The notes beneath the pieces are model-generated. The model was not told where the DNA came from, did not search any database, and saw only the letters and a program-made list of their open reading frames with translations. Both the position numbers and the translations under genes were made by a program. This document shows positions 10,626-20,931 of a DNA stretch of 64,000 nucleotides, piece by piece. The stretch is from Agrypnia vestita. Taxonomy: Eukaryota; Arthropoda; Insecta; Trichoptera; Phryganeidae. Where the stretch lies: contig JADDOH010005162.1 of the NCBI GenBank assembly GCA_016648135.1, positions 1-64,000 of the forward strand. The letters run 5' to 3'. The first letter of the stretch is position 1. Each line of letters begins with the position of its first letter.

Positions 10626-11010
10626 GTTTTCGAGATCGCTCTCATTATAAATAACAAGTTTTCAACTAAATTAAAAACAATTACCTATAAACAGTATTTA
10701 CAGGGATTGGGTTTATATAATTGTGGTGGGCGTAGAGGGCGGGGTTAGAATGGATAAGAGTGGGGAGGTTATTGGTGGTATTTGGATGTTAATTATATTT
10801 TAATTATTTTTATTTATTATTATGAACTTCTAAGCTCTCTAAAGTATCAATTTTTCATCCTTTATTGCAACAATGTAATAGTGTTAAATTATTATGATCG
10901 AACGTGTGACCCCCCATTTTGGCATGTTCCGCCATTTCTGAATTTAAGGTGAAGTTTTTGATTGCTCTCTTATGTTCTTCTAGCCGTTCCGTTATTATGC
11001 ATATTTAAAA
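10626..11010 (-). pseudogene. Penelope-like element, C-terminal GIY-YIG region and 3' end
   Basis: On the minus strand from about 10985 to 10800 the frame reads ERLEEHKRAIKN, then MAEHAKMGGHTFDHNN and, past one stop codon, KIDTLESLEVHNN. The R-EHK and AEHA...GH order and the LESL ending are the GIY-YIG endonuclease pattern at the C-terminus of Penelope-like retroelements. Downstream is a C-rich 3' region (minus-strand CCCCGCCCTCTACGCCCACC) and then a degraded hammerhead-like hairpin at 10626-10648 (GAGA-GCGA-TCTC-GAAAAC). The reverse transcriptase portion was not identified. Non-functional relic. Confidence 0.7.
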
Positions 11011-11147
11011 TATTTTTCCTACACCATCGCAGTCTCTCGGTGCGCTCAGATAGGCCTGTGTTATCCACCGTGGCAGGATGATTTTGGTAATCCCTTCACT
11101 GTACCCTTAGCACCTGTCTAACCAGGCATAGTAATAAGCATATATAT

Positions 11148-11715
11148 TGTCACGTGTCGTGGCTGCGGAAGTAAAGTACGAAAACGCTGGAAATTAGTTA
11201 GCGATTTATTAATTACTGATTAAAAAGCTATTCAATGTACAAAGTCACTGAACACTATTAAACTAAACGCTATTCCTTAAATTACACAATTTCGCAATAT
11301 ATCACTTTATTATCGCTTCAACACTTTATTTAACATTATAGAACACTTTATCTAGTTTTCGCATGTATTATTCTCTTCGGTTTATTTCGCTACGTAAGTA
11401 GGAACTTCACTAGAATATTCGCTCGAATTATCGCACGGTTGGTCGCACTCCCTTCGCTTCTGTTATCGCCTGTCAAACGCGTTCAACAACAACCTCCTTT
11501 CTCCCACGCGCGGCCTTATTTATATCTGGCCATGCTGGTATCGAACCTTCTGGGCGTTCCCAGTGTTTAGGAGAACATTCCCGTGGCTTCTCGAATGTTT
11601 TAGATGCCTCCCGAAAGTCGTAGCTAGGCTAGGCGCTCGCTAGGCATTCTGGATTTTTCGATTGTGTTGTTGTGACATATAACAGAAGTGCGCAATTATT
11701 TTTAGCTTCATTACA
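11148..11715 (-). mobile_element. Solo LTR with 4-bp target duplication
   Basis: The 568-bp block starts TGTCACG and ends CATTACA, flanked by ATAT on both sides (11144-11147, 11716-11719). On the minus strand a TATAAATAAGG box (plus 11514-11525) lies upstream of an AATAAA signal (plus TTTATT near 11204), so the LTR is in minus orientation. No internal retrotransposon sequence remains, indicating recombination between LTRs. It is homologous to 32152-32747 (shared ACACTTTATTATCGCTT, GTTTAGGAGAA). Confidence 0.75.
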
Positions 11716-11989
11716 ATATGATATAATGTTTCTATTATTAATGTCATGACATCATTATAGGGAAAATTTTGCCTTTATTTTAATATTTGGACACTTTGGA
11801 TGAAGAATTCGGTAGATGTGTGTGAAGCAAACGGATTCTACCAAATTATATTAATATTTATTTTGTATAGGTAATAATTTAACACGTAATATTCAACACA
11901 TCAAAATTGTCGATGTGCATAGTCTTTTACAATAATGTTCAAATAGGAATTACATATATTATAGAACCATTAAATGAGAATAAGTATAC

Positions 11990-12512
11990 CTAATTAAGAT
12001 AAATTATTCAAGTCTAACGGAGACGAAGCTGTGAGAAACATGTGTGGAAGTCTTTTTATAAGATGATCCAGGGTTTACAATCTATGTGAGCTGGCTTAAG
12101 TGATCACTATACACAATGCAACGTTCATCAACTCCATCGTACAAATACCCACACATTATCAAATTTTGAATGTTCTATATATGTTCAAATCTGAGAATCT
12201 TTCATTCATTTGAATGGACCATGCTAGACACATTTGTAGTCTTTTCTCATGAACTAGTTATACATACATTTTCGCGGCTAGTAATAATACAATCTATATT
12301 TTTAATATCATTGTCAATATTTTTTTCAAAATTTGATAATGTGTGGATTGTTCTTACGATGGAATTGGTGAACGTTGTATTATGTAGAGTGATCACTTAA
12401 GCAAGCTCATACAGGCTATAAGCCCTGGACCATCGTATAAAAAGACTTTCTCATGCGTTTCTCATATTCATAGCGTCTTCTCTGTGAGACTTCTATAATT
12501 TATCTTAATTAA
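11990..12512. mobile_element. Full-length GATCACTT inverted-repeat MITE (family P)
   Basis: The left arm has AATTAAGATAAATTATTCAA, TGTGGAAGTCTTTTTATA and CTTAAGTGATCAC. The right arm is its complement (GTGATCACTTAAGC, TATAAAAAGACTTTC, ATAATTTATCTTAATTA). The arms are over 190 bp each around an AT-rich centre. Half copies occur at 9150, 33490 and 58000. The 76-codon frame at 12170-12400 spans the centre and has no domain. Confidence 0.8.
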
Positions 12513-12524
12513 TTAATCATCCCT

Positions 12525-12590
12525 ATGGGGACAAAATCCAGTAACTGTGTTCTTAGACAATATCTACATATAAAAATGTTCTAGGGGAAT
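12525..12590. mobile_element. Half copy of the MITE at 57680
   Basis: TATGGGGACAAAATCC, ACTGTGTTCTTAGA and CTACATATA match the right arm of the 130-bp hairpin element at 57680-57809. Confidence 0.5.
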
Positions 12591-12689
12591 AAATAGACTT
12601 TCATTAAGTGTTACCTTCTATACTAGTTACGCATGAGTAATTTAGATGCTTATTCAATTTAAATTATATAAACCTGTGAAAATGAGGTA

Positions 12690-12850
12690 AATAATTAGTT
12701 ATTGATGGATTTTGCGTTAAAATTCAAAATATTCATGGTGATCATTAAAATGGATGGAAATCATAAACTATGTTATCTCTACTTGGGTTTAGTTATATGT
12801 TATATTTTACTTCCCAAGTTTCGAGAGTTTCAGGATCTCTCATAGACGTC
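12690..12850. repeat. Dispersed repeat shared with 39475-39860
   Basis: CATTAAAATGGATGGAAA, TATGTTATCTCTAC and TTTCGAGAGT recur at 39488-39575, and a more diverged copy of the same order is at 39765-39860. TTGATGGATTTTGCGTT here is found in reverse complement at 39762. Class unknown. Confidence 0.5.
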
Positions 12851-12919
12851 GACTTTCGAGCCGTGCAAAAAGAATATGGCAACCGTGTCGTATAGAATAT
12901 TGCCGATTGTCTATGGAAA

Positions 12920-13510
12920 ATTATTATCCCGCACTTAGAAAAGCGGAGCTCGGCCAGCGAGCAAAGTTGGCAGTATTCAAGTCAGTTTTCAGGCCAACCC
13001 TAGTTACTGCCACCAGCACTGGATCTTGACCGAAAGAACCGGCTCAAGGCTACAGGTCGCTGAAATGGAATTTCTAAGAGGAATATTAGGAGTTGCTCAT
13101 CAGAATCAGAAATATTCAAATAAGAGAATGTCTCAAAGTAGAACCCTTATTTAGAATTATCAAGAAACCACACAACGTGGCTGGGACACATCTTGCGGAT
13201 GCCGGCATATAGACTGCCAAAGCTGATATTCCAGGCAAGAGCAGAAAGCAGGAGACCGAGGGGCCGTCCTGGGAGGAGCTGGCGGAAACAGTTGGAGGAC
13301 TGCTGCGAAGCGAAGTTGCGACCGATTGGGCTGACGTGGAGAGCGAAGCTCAAGATAGGAAAAGTTGGAACCTTCTATGTTGTGCATGGAAGAAGAAGCT
13401 ATTTGTCTAGTCTTTGGCTACTAAGTACTACGCATTTTAATTTTATTTTCTTTGGGTGTTGTATTCTTTGGGATATTTATGACGATTACAAGGAATGCCA
13501 AGTCAATATG
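12920..13510 (+). pseudogene. Non-LTR retrotransposon, reverse transcriptase C-terminal fragment
   Basis: With frame changes, the plus strand encodes VAEMEFLRGILGV, a worn form of EPLFRIIKKTT, LRMPAYRLPKLIFQARAESR, RPRGRPGRSWRKQLEDCC and KSWNLLCCAWKKK. This is the thumb and C-terminal region following the RT palm in LINEs, including the usual basic RPRGRP stretch. The frame at 13193-13528 carries the middle part; at least two frameshifts separate the parts. A tail (GGGTGTTGTATTCTTTGGGA) is shared with 63550-63600. Dead 5'-truncated copy. Confidence 0.75.
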
Positions 13511-14220
13511 ATTAATAATAATTATTAAATAGTTTTAAAAATAATATTTTCGGGATTATGTTGTGCCTCGTTCCGGGACGATAGTGTTAAAATATCGAAA
13601 TAAAAAGAAAATTTTTTAAAAAAAATCGTGGTAATGGCCTTACTTGCATTCGTTATCGAACGGACCTTCTTTGTGATCGGGCGCGACGCTACGCCGAAAA
13701 AAGTCCCGGGGAAAAAGGAGCAGAGTATCGTACACTATTGTAAGAATGAGAATGTTATTTTAGTCACCGTGACTTGAAATTACCTGATTCTTCTGTCTGC
13801 ACGCAGAGCGTTTGTGAAACAAGTGTGCCGTGATTTGTTGTCTCTTTCAATGCAATATTTGCTACATATGAAAGCCGGCTAGTATGGGAATAACGTGTGT
13901 ATATTATAATACGTTAAGGCCATGGTATTGGCTTTATTGGAAAGAAAATAAGTCGCCAGGTTGACATTATCTCTCCAAAGGCCATCTCCGTGCCAAGTCA
14001 CGTAAAGGGCGACCCTGCAAGGAGAGGCGCAACACAACTCCATTCGCCGTCCCACTCCCACCAAATATTAGGTAATTAAAGCACAAGAAGATAAGTATAA
14101 GAAAAATAAAAAATCAAAAATAGAAAGTAAAGCATACAGAAAAGAGACACATAAAAACAATAGATATAGTAGATATCAAAGGAAACAAAAAACTACACCA
14201 TAAAAAACAAGTTTTTACAA
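13511..14220. other. Unassigned sequence
   Basis: 13680-13760 is GC-richer (GGGCGCGACGCTACGCCG) and 13960-14060 holds a moderately GC-rich stretch with a 61-codon minus frame, but no domain, box or clear inverted repeat was recognised. Confidence 0.3.
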
Positions 14221-14501
14221 TACTCCCTTTCTCATTTTCGGGTTTCGTGTCTACCATATGCGTCGGAATTTCCATACAACTTACTGAATTGTATGAAAAA
14301 CCATTCAAAATTTGAAAAATTCAAAATTATACTATAATTATTATTTTTTTCTAACGAAAATTTGATAGTTTTTCTTAATCGTCGCCACGAGTCTACTTGC
14401 AAAGTTTCAGCTCGATTGTATAACGGGAAAAGGGTTAAAAATCGATCCAAAGTTTTTTCGTCAAGCAAACAAGCAGACGCCACGAGTTAAAGAAAGGAAG
14501 A
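14221..14501. mobile_element. CTCCCTTT-ended repeat (family C), first copy
   Basis: It begins TACTCCCTTTCTCATTT and ends AAAGAAAGGAAG, the worn complement. Inside are GTCGCCACGAGTCTACTTGC, AAAGTTTCAGCTCGATTG and AAAAATCGATCCAAAGTTTT. The same blocks occur at 30413-30793 and 36370-36861. Frames crossing it are incidental. Confidence 0.65.
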
Positions 14502-14639
14502 AATAAAGAAGCTATAAAAAGGAACACAAGATATTCACAAAAATAACAATAAATTAAGATAAAGTATAGAAAAACTAAGCGGCATTCATGAATGGGGTGG
14601 GAAGGAGACAGTATACAGCATACTCAGCACAATGAAAAC

Positions 14640-14985
14640 ATAGGACTAACTAACTAACCATCACGCCGTTTCTCCGCAGGGGTAGGCAGAGAGTATAGAA
14701 CGCCATATTGTTCTATCTTGGCACACCACTTTTGCTTCCGCTACATTCATACATCTTCTCATTGTTGTTGAGGCTTTTAACAGGGCCATCCTCAAATACT
14801 CGTAGTATCCGATCGTGCCAGGTCTTTCGCGGACGCCCTCTAATCTTGTTGCCTTCAACACTCTCCTCGTATATTTTTTTAACCATCCTTTCCTCGCTCA
14901 CACGTTCCACATGACCAACCATCTCAGCGCTCCTTTCTTTATCTTCTTCTATCTACCATAAGGCAACATTTCTCAAGGGAGCAAA
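14640..14985 (-). pseudogene. Non-LTR retrotransposon RT C-terminus
   Basis: Minus-strand frames 14922-14713 and 14861-14661 encode VGHVERVSEERMVKKIYEES, GNKIRGRPRKTWHDRILR, then (shifted) AKVVCQDRTIWRSILSAYP. This is a LINE C-terminal layout: GHV-R, RGRP-TW, and a final DR--WR motif. A frameshift divides it. A diverged sister copy is at 28205-28560. Only the 3' end is present. Confidence 0.8.
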
Positions 14986-15497
14986 TAATATTTTTTTGCA
15001 CAACAATGTAACCATGGATTACTGGCGTTGAATAAAATTTTATCATTATTTTCTGCAATTATTTTTTCACTACACTGAGCACGTCAGTAGACCGTAGACC
15101 GCTGAGTGGGGACAGGTTTCCAGCGATCCTGTTTAAAATTGGACATCAAATTTTAATGTCGGCTACCACATTTCGCTCGGTGACAATCTCACATATTATT
15201 ATTATTAAATTGAGGACATTTTTTGAAGATAAAAAAAGAAATGAAGACGTGCTGAGAATCTGTGATGCGCCGGGGGCCATCTTTTAAAAGAAAATAAAAT
15301 GTTTATTTTATTTTGAAGCATCGCACAGTGGCGCGCTGTTTGATTTAATTAATACATTTTATTTTTATTTATATTTAATGACTATAATCGAATATAATTC
15401 TTGAATAAATATGGACTAAAAGAGTGTTTTGAGAATGATCAAATTTTTTAAGAATATACCGAATTTTATTACCAGGGGGATATCATTAATCAAGATA
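14986..15497. other. AT-rich spacer
   Basis: No gene recognised. 15255-15345 contains GTGATGCGCC and an AAAATAAAATGTTTATTTTATTTT near-palindrome followed by GCACAGTGGCGCGC, possibly a small degraded hairpin element. Confidence 0.3.
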
Positions 15498-15994
15498 TAC
15501 AGGTTGTACCAGAGCTAGCAGCAGAAAGTTGGACGGTAGATTTATGCATGTGTTATGGGTCTAAAATGTTCAAGCAACCATGACCTAATATCAATAGTTA
15601 TGGAGATAAGCAATATAAAAGTTTTCATTTTATTTTTCAATATTTCTAACTTATTTTTTGCAAAAAGTTGAGTTATCATTAGAGTAACTTATATCGATTA
15701 TGAAAAATTTATTAAATATTGAATAAAACTAAAAAAAATCTTTTTTTAATTTCTGCAAGGTTTTTATTATTTTATTCGACTGAATGAATAAAATGAATTT
15801 TTTATAATTCACATAAGCTACTGTAATGATAGTTTTAAAAAAAGTTAGAAATATTGAAAAAAAGTGCTATCTTTGATGTTGCATATCTCCGTAATAATTG
15901 ATGTTAGGTCATGGTTGCTTGAACATTTTAGACCAATAACATAGGCAGGAATCGACAGGCCAAGTTTCTGCTGCTAGCTCTGGTACCCCCTGTA
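15498..15994. mobile_element. Fold-back MITE, family A, CTAGCAGCAGAAA end type
   Basis: Left end TACAGGTTGTACCAGAGCTA, right end TAGCTCTGGTACCCCCTGTA. TA flanks both ends, fitting a TA target site. The interior keeps the family A blocks (GTTCAAGCAACCATGACCTA and its complement). Confidence 0.85.
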
Positions 15995-16450
15995 TATTGT
16001 GGGTGTCTCATCGAGACGAAGCTATTTTTTATACGGAAAAGGAGATAAGATAGTATATTTTTTCATTCATTTCATCTAGATATAGATATTCATTTAGATA
16101 TATTACACTGCTAATAGTTTCTGTGAAGAAAAAAAAAATTTCGAACTAGAAAAGTACAGGTGTCTCATTAAATGTTCCTACTTCACTGGTTAGTACGTAA
16201 AGGGTGTAATTCGAATATGGATATTGGAATCCCTAAGAACCTTTCGGAAAACACAAAAAATGAAATCTCGAAGGTTTTTATCAACCGGTAGCCTGTGTCG
16301 GTGGGATAAAGAGCCTTGCTTGAGTTATTGCTCAAGGAGGCTGCTGTCGAGGGTGCGTTCGGCGCGCGCAGCGGCGTGCGCTAGCGTACAGGTGCACCGC
16401 AGAGGTTCACTGCAAATAGCTCGTTCAAAAAATAAGTTAACTTTGTCAGT
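15995..16450. other. Mixed sequence with a short GC-rich block
   Basis: 16005-16055 repeats a family P end (CTCATCGAGACGAAGCTAT). 16290-16420 is GC-rich (GTGCGTTCGGCGCGCGCAGC) inside a 99-codon open frame without any recognisable domain. The frame runs straight into the family A MITE, so it is not credited as a gene. Confidence 0.35.
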
Positions 16451-16998
16451 ATACAGGGTTATTTGGAAAACATTAATAACCCCCCAGGACTATATTCCTG
16501 CCTTGATCATGAACATGACATGACAATGACATGAGTCGAAAATGTTCAAGCTATCATGACCTAATATCAATAGTTATGGAGATATGCGACATCAAAGATT
16601 GCAGTTTTTTTTTCAATTTTTCTGATTTATTTTTTGTAAAACGTTGGACTGTCATTACAGTAACTGATATCGGTTACGAAAAATTCATTTGTTTCAATAC
16701 AAGTTAAATATAATGAAAACATTCCAATCGGAATGTTTTCCAATTGGAATTCGAAGGTTTTTATTTGACTTGTATTAAAGGGAATAAATTTTTCATATTC
16801 AATATAAGTTACTGTAATGATAGTCCAACATCTTACAAAAAATAGGTCAGAGATATTGAAAAAAGAATGCAAACTTTGCTGTCGCATATCTCATTAACTA
16901 TTGATATTAGGTCGTAATAGCTTGAACATTTTTGACTCATAATCAAGGCAGGAATATAGTCCTGCGAGGTTATTTATGTTTTCCAAATAACCCTGTAT
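16451..16998. mobile_element. Fold-back MITE, family A, TTATTTGGAAAAC end type
   Basis: The ends ATACAGGGTTATTTGGAAAA and TTTTCCAAATAACCCTGTAT are exact inverted copies, flanked by TA. A twin with the same ends is at 20932-21467. Non-coding; the 86-codon minus frame within it is structural chance. Confidence 0.9.
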
Positions 16999-17004
16999 AA
17001 ATAT

Positions 17005-17455
17005 TATTATGCAGGTGTCTCTGAGAGGTGGCACGGAATAAAAAAAATGCAACAGTACATGTTTATACGCACTATACTTACTCTAATCTCCTTCGAAGCA
17101 GTCTCTTTGGTAACGCACACACTTCTACCAGCGGTCTCGTCATTGTTGGAAACACTTCTGGGACGCACCTTTTGGAATGGTGTTCAGGTAGGCTGTCGCG
17201 TTCCGCAGTTTGCCTTCTCATGATTTAAATCGGATCACTTGTAGCGATATTTTTGATTTGGGGAATAGCCAAAAATCATACGGAGCCATGTCGGGAGAGT
17301 AGGGAATTTGATAAACCAGGGAAGTTCCGTGTTTGGTAAGGAAGGTGCGTGATGAAGCTGCCAACTTGTCCAAATCCTAGGTCAAAATTGAACGTACCGA
17401 TCCAAAATTTACCCCCACCTCATTCGCAAGTTCTTGGACTGTAATACGACGATCA
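17005..17455 (-). pseudogene. Internally deleted mariner transposase relic
   Basis: On the minus strand, 17455 downward reads YDRRITVQELANEVGVNFGS and VRSILT, the helix-turn-helix region of a mariner transposase. It is joined almost directly to RTFLTKHGTSLVYQIPYSPDMAPYDFWLF, which holds the third catalytic aspartate context, then LRNATAYLNTIPKGASQKCF and DRW-KCV near the C-terminus. The first two catalytic aspartates and over 100 residues between are gone. Stops and frameshifts are present. It differs clearly from the mariner at 37401. No terminal inverted repeats were found. Confidence 0.75.
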
Positions 17456-17690
17456 TATATTAGTGGTTAGAACAACAAGGATTGAAGTCCCTGCTAAATT
17501 CAAGACCGAAAGGGCGAAGGAGCTTAGGTAGGCCAAAATTAAGATATATCTACCTTGGAGCTTCTGAACTGGAGAGAGCTGGCACAAAACCGAGATGAGT
17601 GGAGGAAGACTCTTGAGAAAGCCAAGACCCACCAGAGGTTTTACAGCCAAAAGAGATGAAAACGATATTAGGATGGGCATGCATACATAT
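17456..17690 (+). pseudogene. LINE RT C-terminal fragment
   Basis: Plus strand, with one shift: LLNSRPKGRRSLGRPKLRYI then LNWRELAQNRDEWRKTLEKA and KTHQRFYSQK. The GRPK-R and LAQNRDEWR motifs are the LINE C-terminal signature. A related copy in the opposite orientation is at 29336-29620. The long minus-strand frame over it (17453-17737) is a shadow. Confidence 0.65.
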
Positions 17691-17754
17691 TTGAAAACAG
17701 TGATCTTTAAATAAAATAACTTTTTGTTTAACACCACATTATTGAGTTTAAACC

Positions 17755-17900
17755 AACTAGTTTCGACTCAAAATTGAGTTTTCATCAGGGTTCAGATATT
17801 AACTAAATAAAAACAGAATTACGAACAATTAAGAAAGCATTAATGTCAACTATGGTGGGGGTCGGGTGAAAGAGAGTGGGTGTAGTTAATTGGAAGGGGA
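17755..17900 (-). ncRNA. Penelope-like 3' end with hammerhead-like motif
   Basis: Minus strand: a C-rich stretch (ACCCGACCCCCACCATAG, plus 17850-17870), then at 17788-17760 CTGATGA, an ACTCA-ATTT-TGAGT hairpin, and CGAAAC. TGAACC directly before the core (plus 17789-17794) can pair with GGTTTA (plus 17749-17754), giving a possible 6-bp stem I with one wobble. This layout repeats at 10626 and 59724. Imperfect closure of stem II leaves activity uncertain. Confidence 0.5.
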
Positions 17901-18019
17901 ATATATCTAGAATTGGACTACGCGATAAATCTAGTTGCTTATTAAGTAAATATTTACTTAAATAACTTAGTAACTTAAATAACCAGTTTGGTCTTGACAC
18001 TTAGCTCGGATTTTTTAAT

Positions 18020-18200
18020 CACTGCACGCAGTTTTGATTCTTCTATTTAGCTTTCTTGCCTGCCATCGCTAGAAAATTCCGCCCCGAGGTATTTGAATTT
18101 ATCGCCTTGCTTCAGCTGCGCCCCCTGCATACTGATCGAGCACTGCAATTGGCCCTTCCTACAACCACTACCTCTGTTTTGGCAATGTTGTCTTCGTTGT
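18020..18200 (-). pseudogene. LINE reverse transcriptase fragment (YLGA region)
   Basis: Minus strand encodes LQCSISMQGAQLKQGDKFKY followed by LGAEFSSDGRQES and a stop. FKYLGA-FSSDG is the block just after the RT palm in many LINEs. The neighbouring segment (KTEVVVVGRA) is in another frame. The 61-codon plus frame is a shadow. Confidence 0.65.
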
Positions 18201-19198
18201 ACTTGTGCACTCTTATTTATTTATTTTTAATGAAACACTAAGTGCTGGGTACAAAATACACTAACACTGGGTACAAAATACATAAAAACAATTCATTATT
18301 ATTTAAAACTCAATCCACAATCCAAATTGCAAGTGTCTTCTGCCTGTTTTAGCAATATGCATATGTATATTTAGTGTATCAATGTAGTGTGACCATGTGT
18401 GGCGTCTGGCTGCAAAACCGCCACGTTGCATATATATGAAATGTTCAGTAATCAAAAAAAACGTTTTAAGTATTTCCCTCACACATTTTCCTGTTTTTTA
18501 TTATTTTACTTGATACATATTAAGGATGTGTTAAAACCTGCATACCAATTTTAAAGATTTTCTTTGTTGTTTCCGCAATATAAAGATATATTGATTGCAA
18601 AGTGGCGGTTTTGCTACCCACCGCCGGTCGATTTTGTCGATAGAGTCGATTTTGCTACCGAACGATCGCGAGAAGCGCGCTCGCAGACGATCACGTGTCG
18701 ACTTGCCGACTTAACTCATTGCGAACAATACTGCGATTGAAAATTAAACAATGAAATATATTATTTTATAAATATTTTATTTGTGATTAAAAATAGATGC
18801 AAAAATATTTTAAGAATTAAAATTTAGTGCATGTTTTGAGTAAGGAATATGGATTAAATATATTTTAGAAAATATGTAAATAATGAACCAACAATCATGG
18901 AAACAAAAATATTTTTAGATTTAACAATAATTCCCTATCACTTCTCGAGACCTTTACTACGACACCAAATTTAACAATAGATATAATATGTTTTTAAATA
19001 GGCAATTATTTCATCGGCGATTAACGGAGTTTATAAAAATATTTTAATGATTAAAAATTGATCTTCGAGTACAAAAATTTAATAACTTAGGCACATAGTT
19101 TTAATTATTTTAAAAACTAAAAACAATAATCTTAATAATTAAATAAGAGTATGGAAATAAAAAAATATAATATATGATCATACCTATATGCCTATATA

Positions 19199-20095
19199 GG
19201 CTGTCTTATAGTAAGTAGTAAAAATTTTACAAGTGGGTTTCTGTCCTAATAAAGAGTCGAAAATGCTCAAGCAACCATGACCTAATATCAAAAGTTATGG
19301 AGATATGCAATATCAAAGTTTTCATTTTTTTTTCAATATTTCCGACTTAGTTTAGGCAAAAAGTTAAACTATCATTACAGGAACTTAAATTGATTATGAA
19401 AAATTGATACAAAAATCGAAAATAAATTTTTTACGAGGTGTACATCTTATATACACTATGTAACAGAGTTAGTCCACAATACCTGATAGGTAGATTTCTA
19501 CTTTAATTATGATTCGAAAATTTTCAAGCAACCGTGACCTAATATCAATAGATAAGGAAATATGTGACATTAAAATGTGCATTTTTTTTTTCAATATTTC
19601 GGACTTATTTTTTTAAAACGTTGTACTTTTACTACAGTAACTTATATCAAATATAAACAAATTATTCCCTTTTACACAAGTTAAACAAAATAATAAATAC
19701 CCTGCAATTCTAATTGGAAAAAATAATATTGGAACTTTTGCAAGATTTTTATAATCTTATTTAACTTATACTGAAACAAATTAATTTTTCGTAATTAATA
19801 TAAATAACTCTAAATATAGTTCAACTTTTGGTAGAAAATAAGTCGAAAATATTTTTAAAAAAAATGCAAACTATTATTGATTGCTTGAAAAATTTCGACT
19901 CATTATCAAGACAGGCAATTAATATCGTTTATAAAAAATTCATGCACTGCAGTACAAATGAAATAAAATAATAAAAACCTTGTGAAAATTTCAATTTTTG
20001 CAAGGTTTTTATCATATTATTCGACTTTAGATCTTATTAGATTATCTTATTTCACCCAGAGTGTAAAGTCTCGTACTTCTAGCTACGAGACACCT
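19199..20095. mobile_element. Nested pair of family A MITEs
   Basis: The outer copy (19199-19443 and 19919-20095) has the variant end CGTACTTCTAGCTACGAGACACC. The inner copy (19444-19918) begins TATACACTATGTAACAGAGT and keeps CCACAATACCTGATAGGT, but lacks its last bases. Both lie inside the 18399-20917 element, giving three levels of insertion. Confidence 0.6.
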
Positions 20096-20489
20096 TGATA
20101 ATATTAGGTAGTACAGACGATAGCCAATTGCAGATGCCAATGGCCGCGCAGCAGCCTCTTGCGGCCTCGCGGTCGCCAGTATAACCGTTTGCAGGGCCTA
20201 GCAGCAAGCAATCGGTGAATAAATTTAAAAATTATTTAAATTTATTCACTTAAATACAAATCAAATAAAATGATGAAATATTTACAGAAACTGAAACTGA
20301 AGGCGATAATGATAATGATGATGATGAAGATTTTATGCTGATGGTGTATGTTATGTTAGATACAATAAATACTTATTTTTGTAAGTTAACTTTATTTTAC
20401 ATATAATAAAATAAATTTATAGTAAATCCAATCGCACGGTCTTTAAAGTGTCAACAAAAATATTCAAAAATGTGCACAAAGCGGACTTT

Positions 20490-20732
20490 TTAACGTGATA
20501 ATTCTTTCCTATTTCGCTTTTGAAAGTTACATTTATATCCATCCTTGTTTACTTCATGCTTTAGTACACTGTCTTTTGGTAATAAAAGATGTCTACTTCT
20601 AGTTTTTATGTAAATATTTAAGGTAATCAAAACACGCGTTATCTGCGACAGACGACGTTTCTCCATATTAAACCTCGTAGCGGGGCTCCATTCTGATTGG
20701 TCCGAGTGAATAGTGTCGGTTCTGCATCCCAC
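20490..20732 (-). CDS. Unrecognised 80-codon frame inside the DNA element
   Basis: The protein is basic and rich in Lys and Arg (NMEKRRLSQITRV, YKCNFQKRNRKELSR). I recognise no domain. It ends near the right TIR of the surrounding element and could be part of an element protein or chance. Included because it is one of few frames not explained by a known repeat. Confidence 0.2.
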   Translation of the reverse strand: MGCRTDTIHSDQSEWSPATRFNMEKRRLSQITRVLITLNIYIKTRSRHLLLPKDSVLKHEVNKDGYKCNFQKRNRKELSR

Positions 20733-20931
20733 TTTGCGGCAACGTGGCGGTTTTGCTACTCACCGTTATATTTAAGGACGATTTTGAAGGGCATGGAAGC
20801 ATATTTTCTTATATTGTAAACTTGCAGAATGTGCAGAATAGGATACAGATCATTAATCAATCAAAACATGAAAAATGGTTTTGTATGGATAGTGGCGGTT
20901 TTGCATCCAGACGCCACATGTAAGAATATGT

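Larger units (their letters stand above)
18399..20917. mobile_element. 2.5-kb DNA element with self-complementary 26-bp TIRs
   Basis: The left 26 bp (18399-18424) and the complement of the right 26 bp (20892-20917) match at 25 of 26 positions. Each repeat itself begins GTGGCG and ends CGCCAC, so it can fold alone. ATGT flanks both ends (18395-18398, 20918-20921). The subterminal motif GTGGCGGTTTTGCTAC recurs at 18604 and 20742. Nested family A MITEs occupy 19199-20095. No transposase domain was recognised. An acidic stretch (EGDNDNDDDEDF near 20305, after a possible splice acceptor) and a basic 80-codon minus frame (20490-20732) are the only coding hints. Superfamily not assigned. Confidence 0.7.

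Noticed and set aside
16224..16523. 99-codon plus frame with a GC-rich centre
   Set aside because: No domain; its last third is the terminal repeat of a family A MITE.
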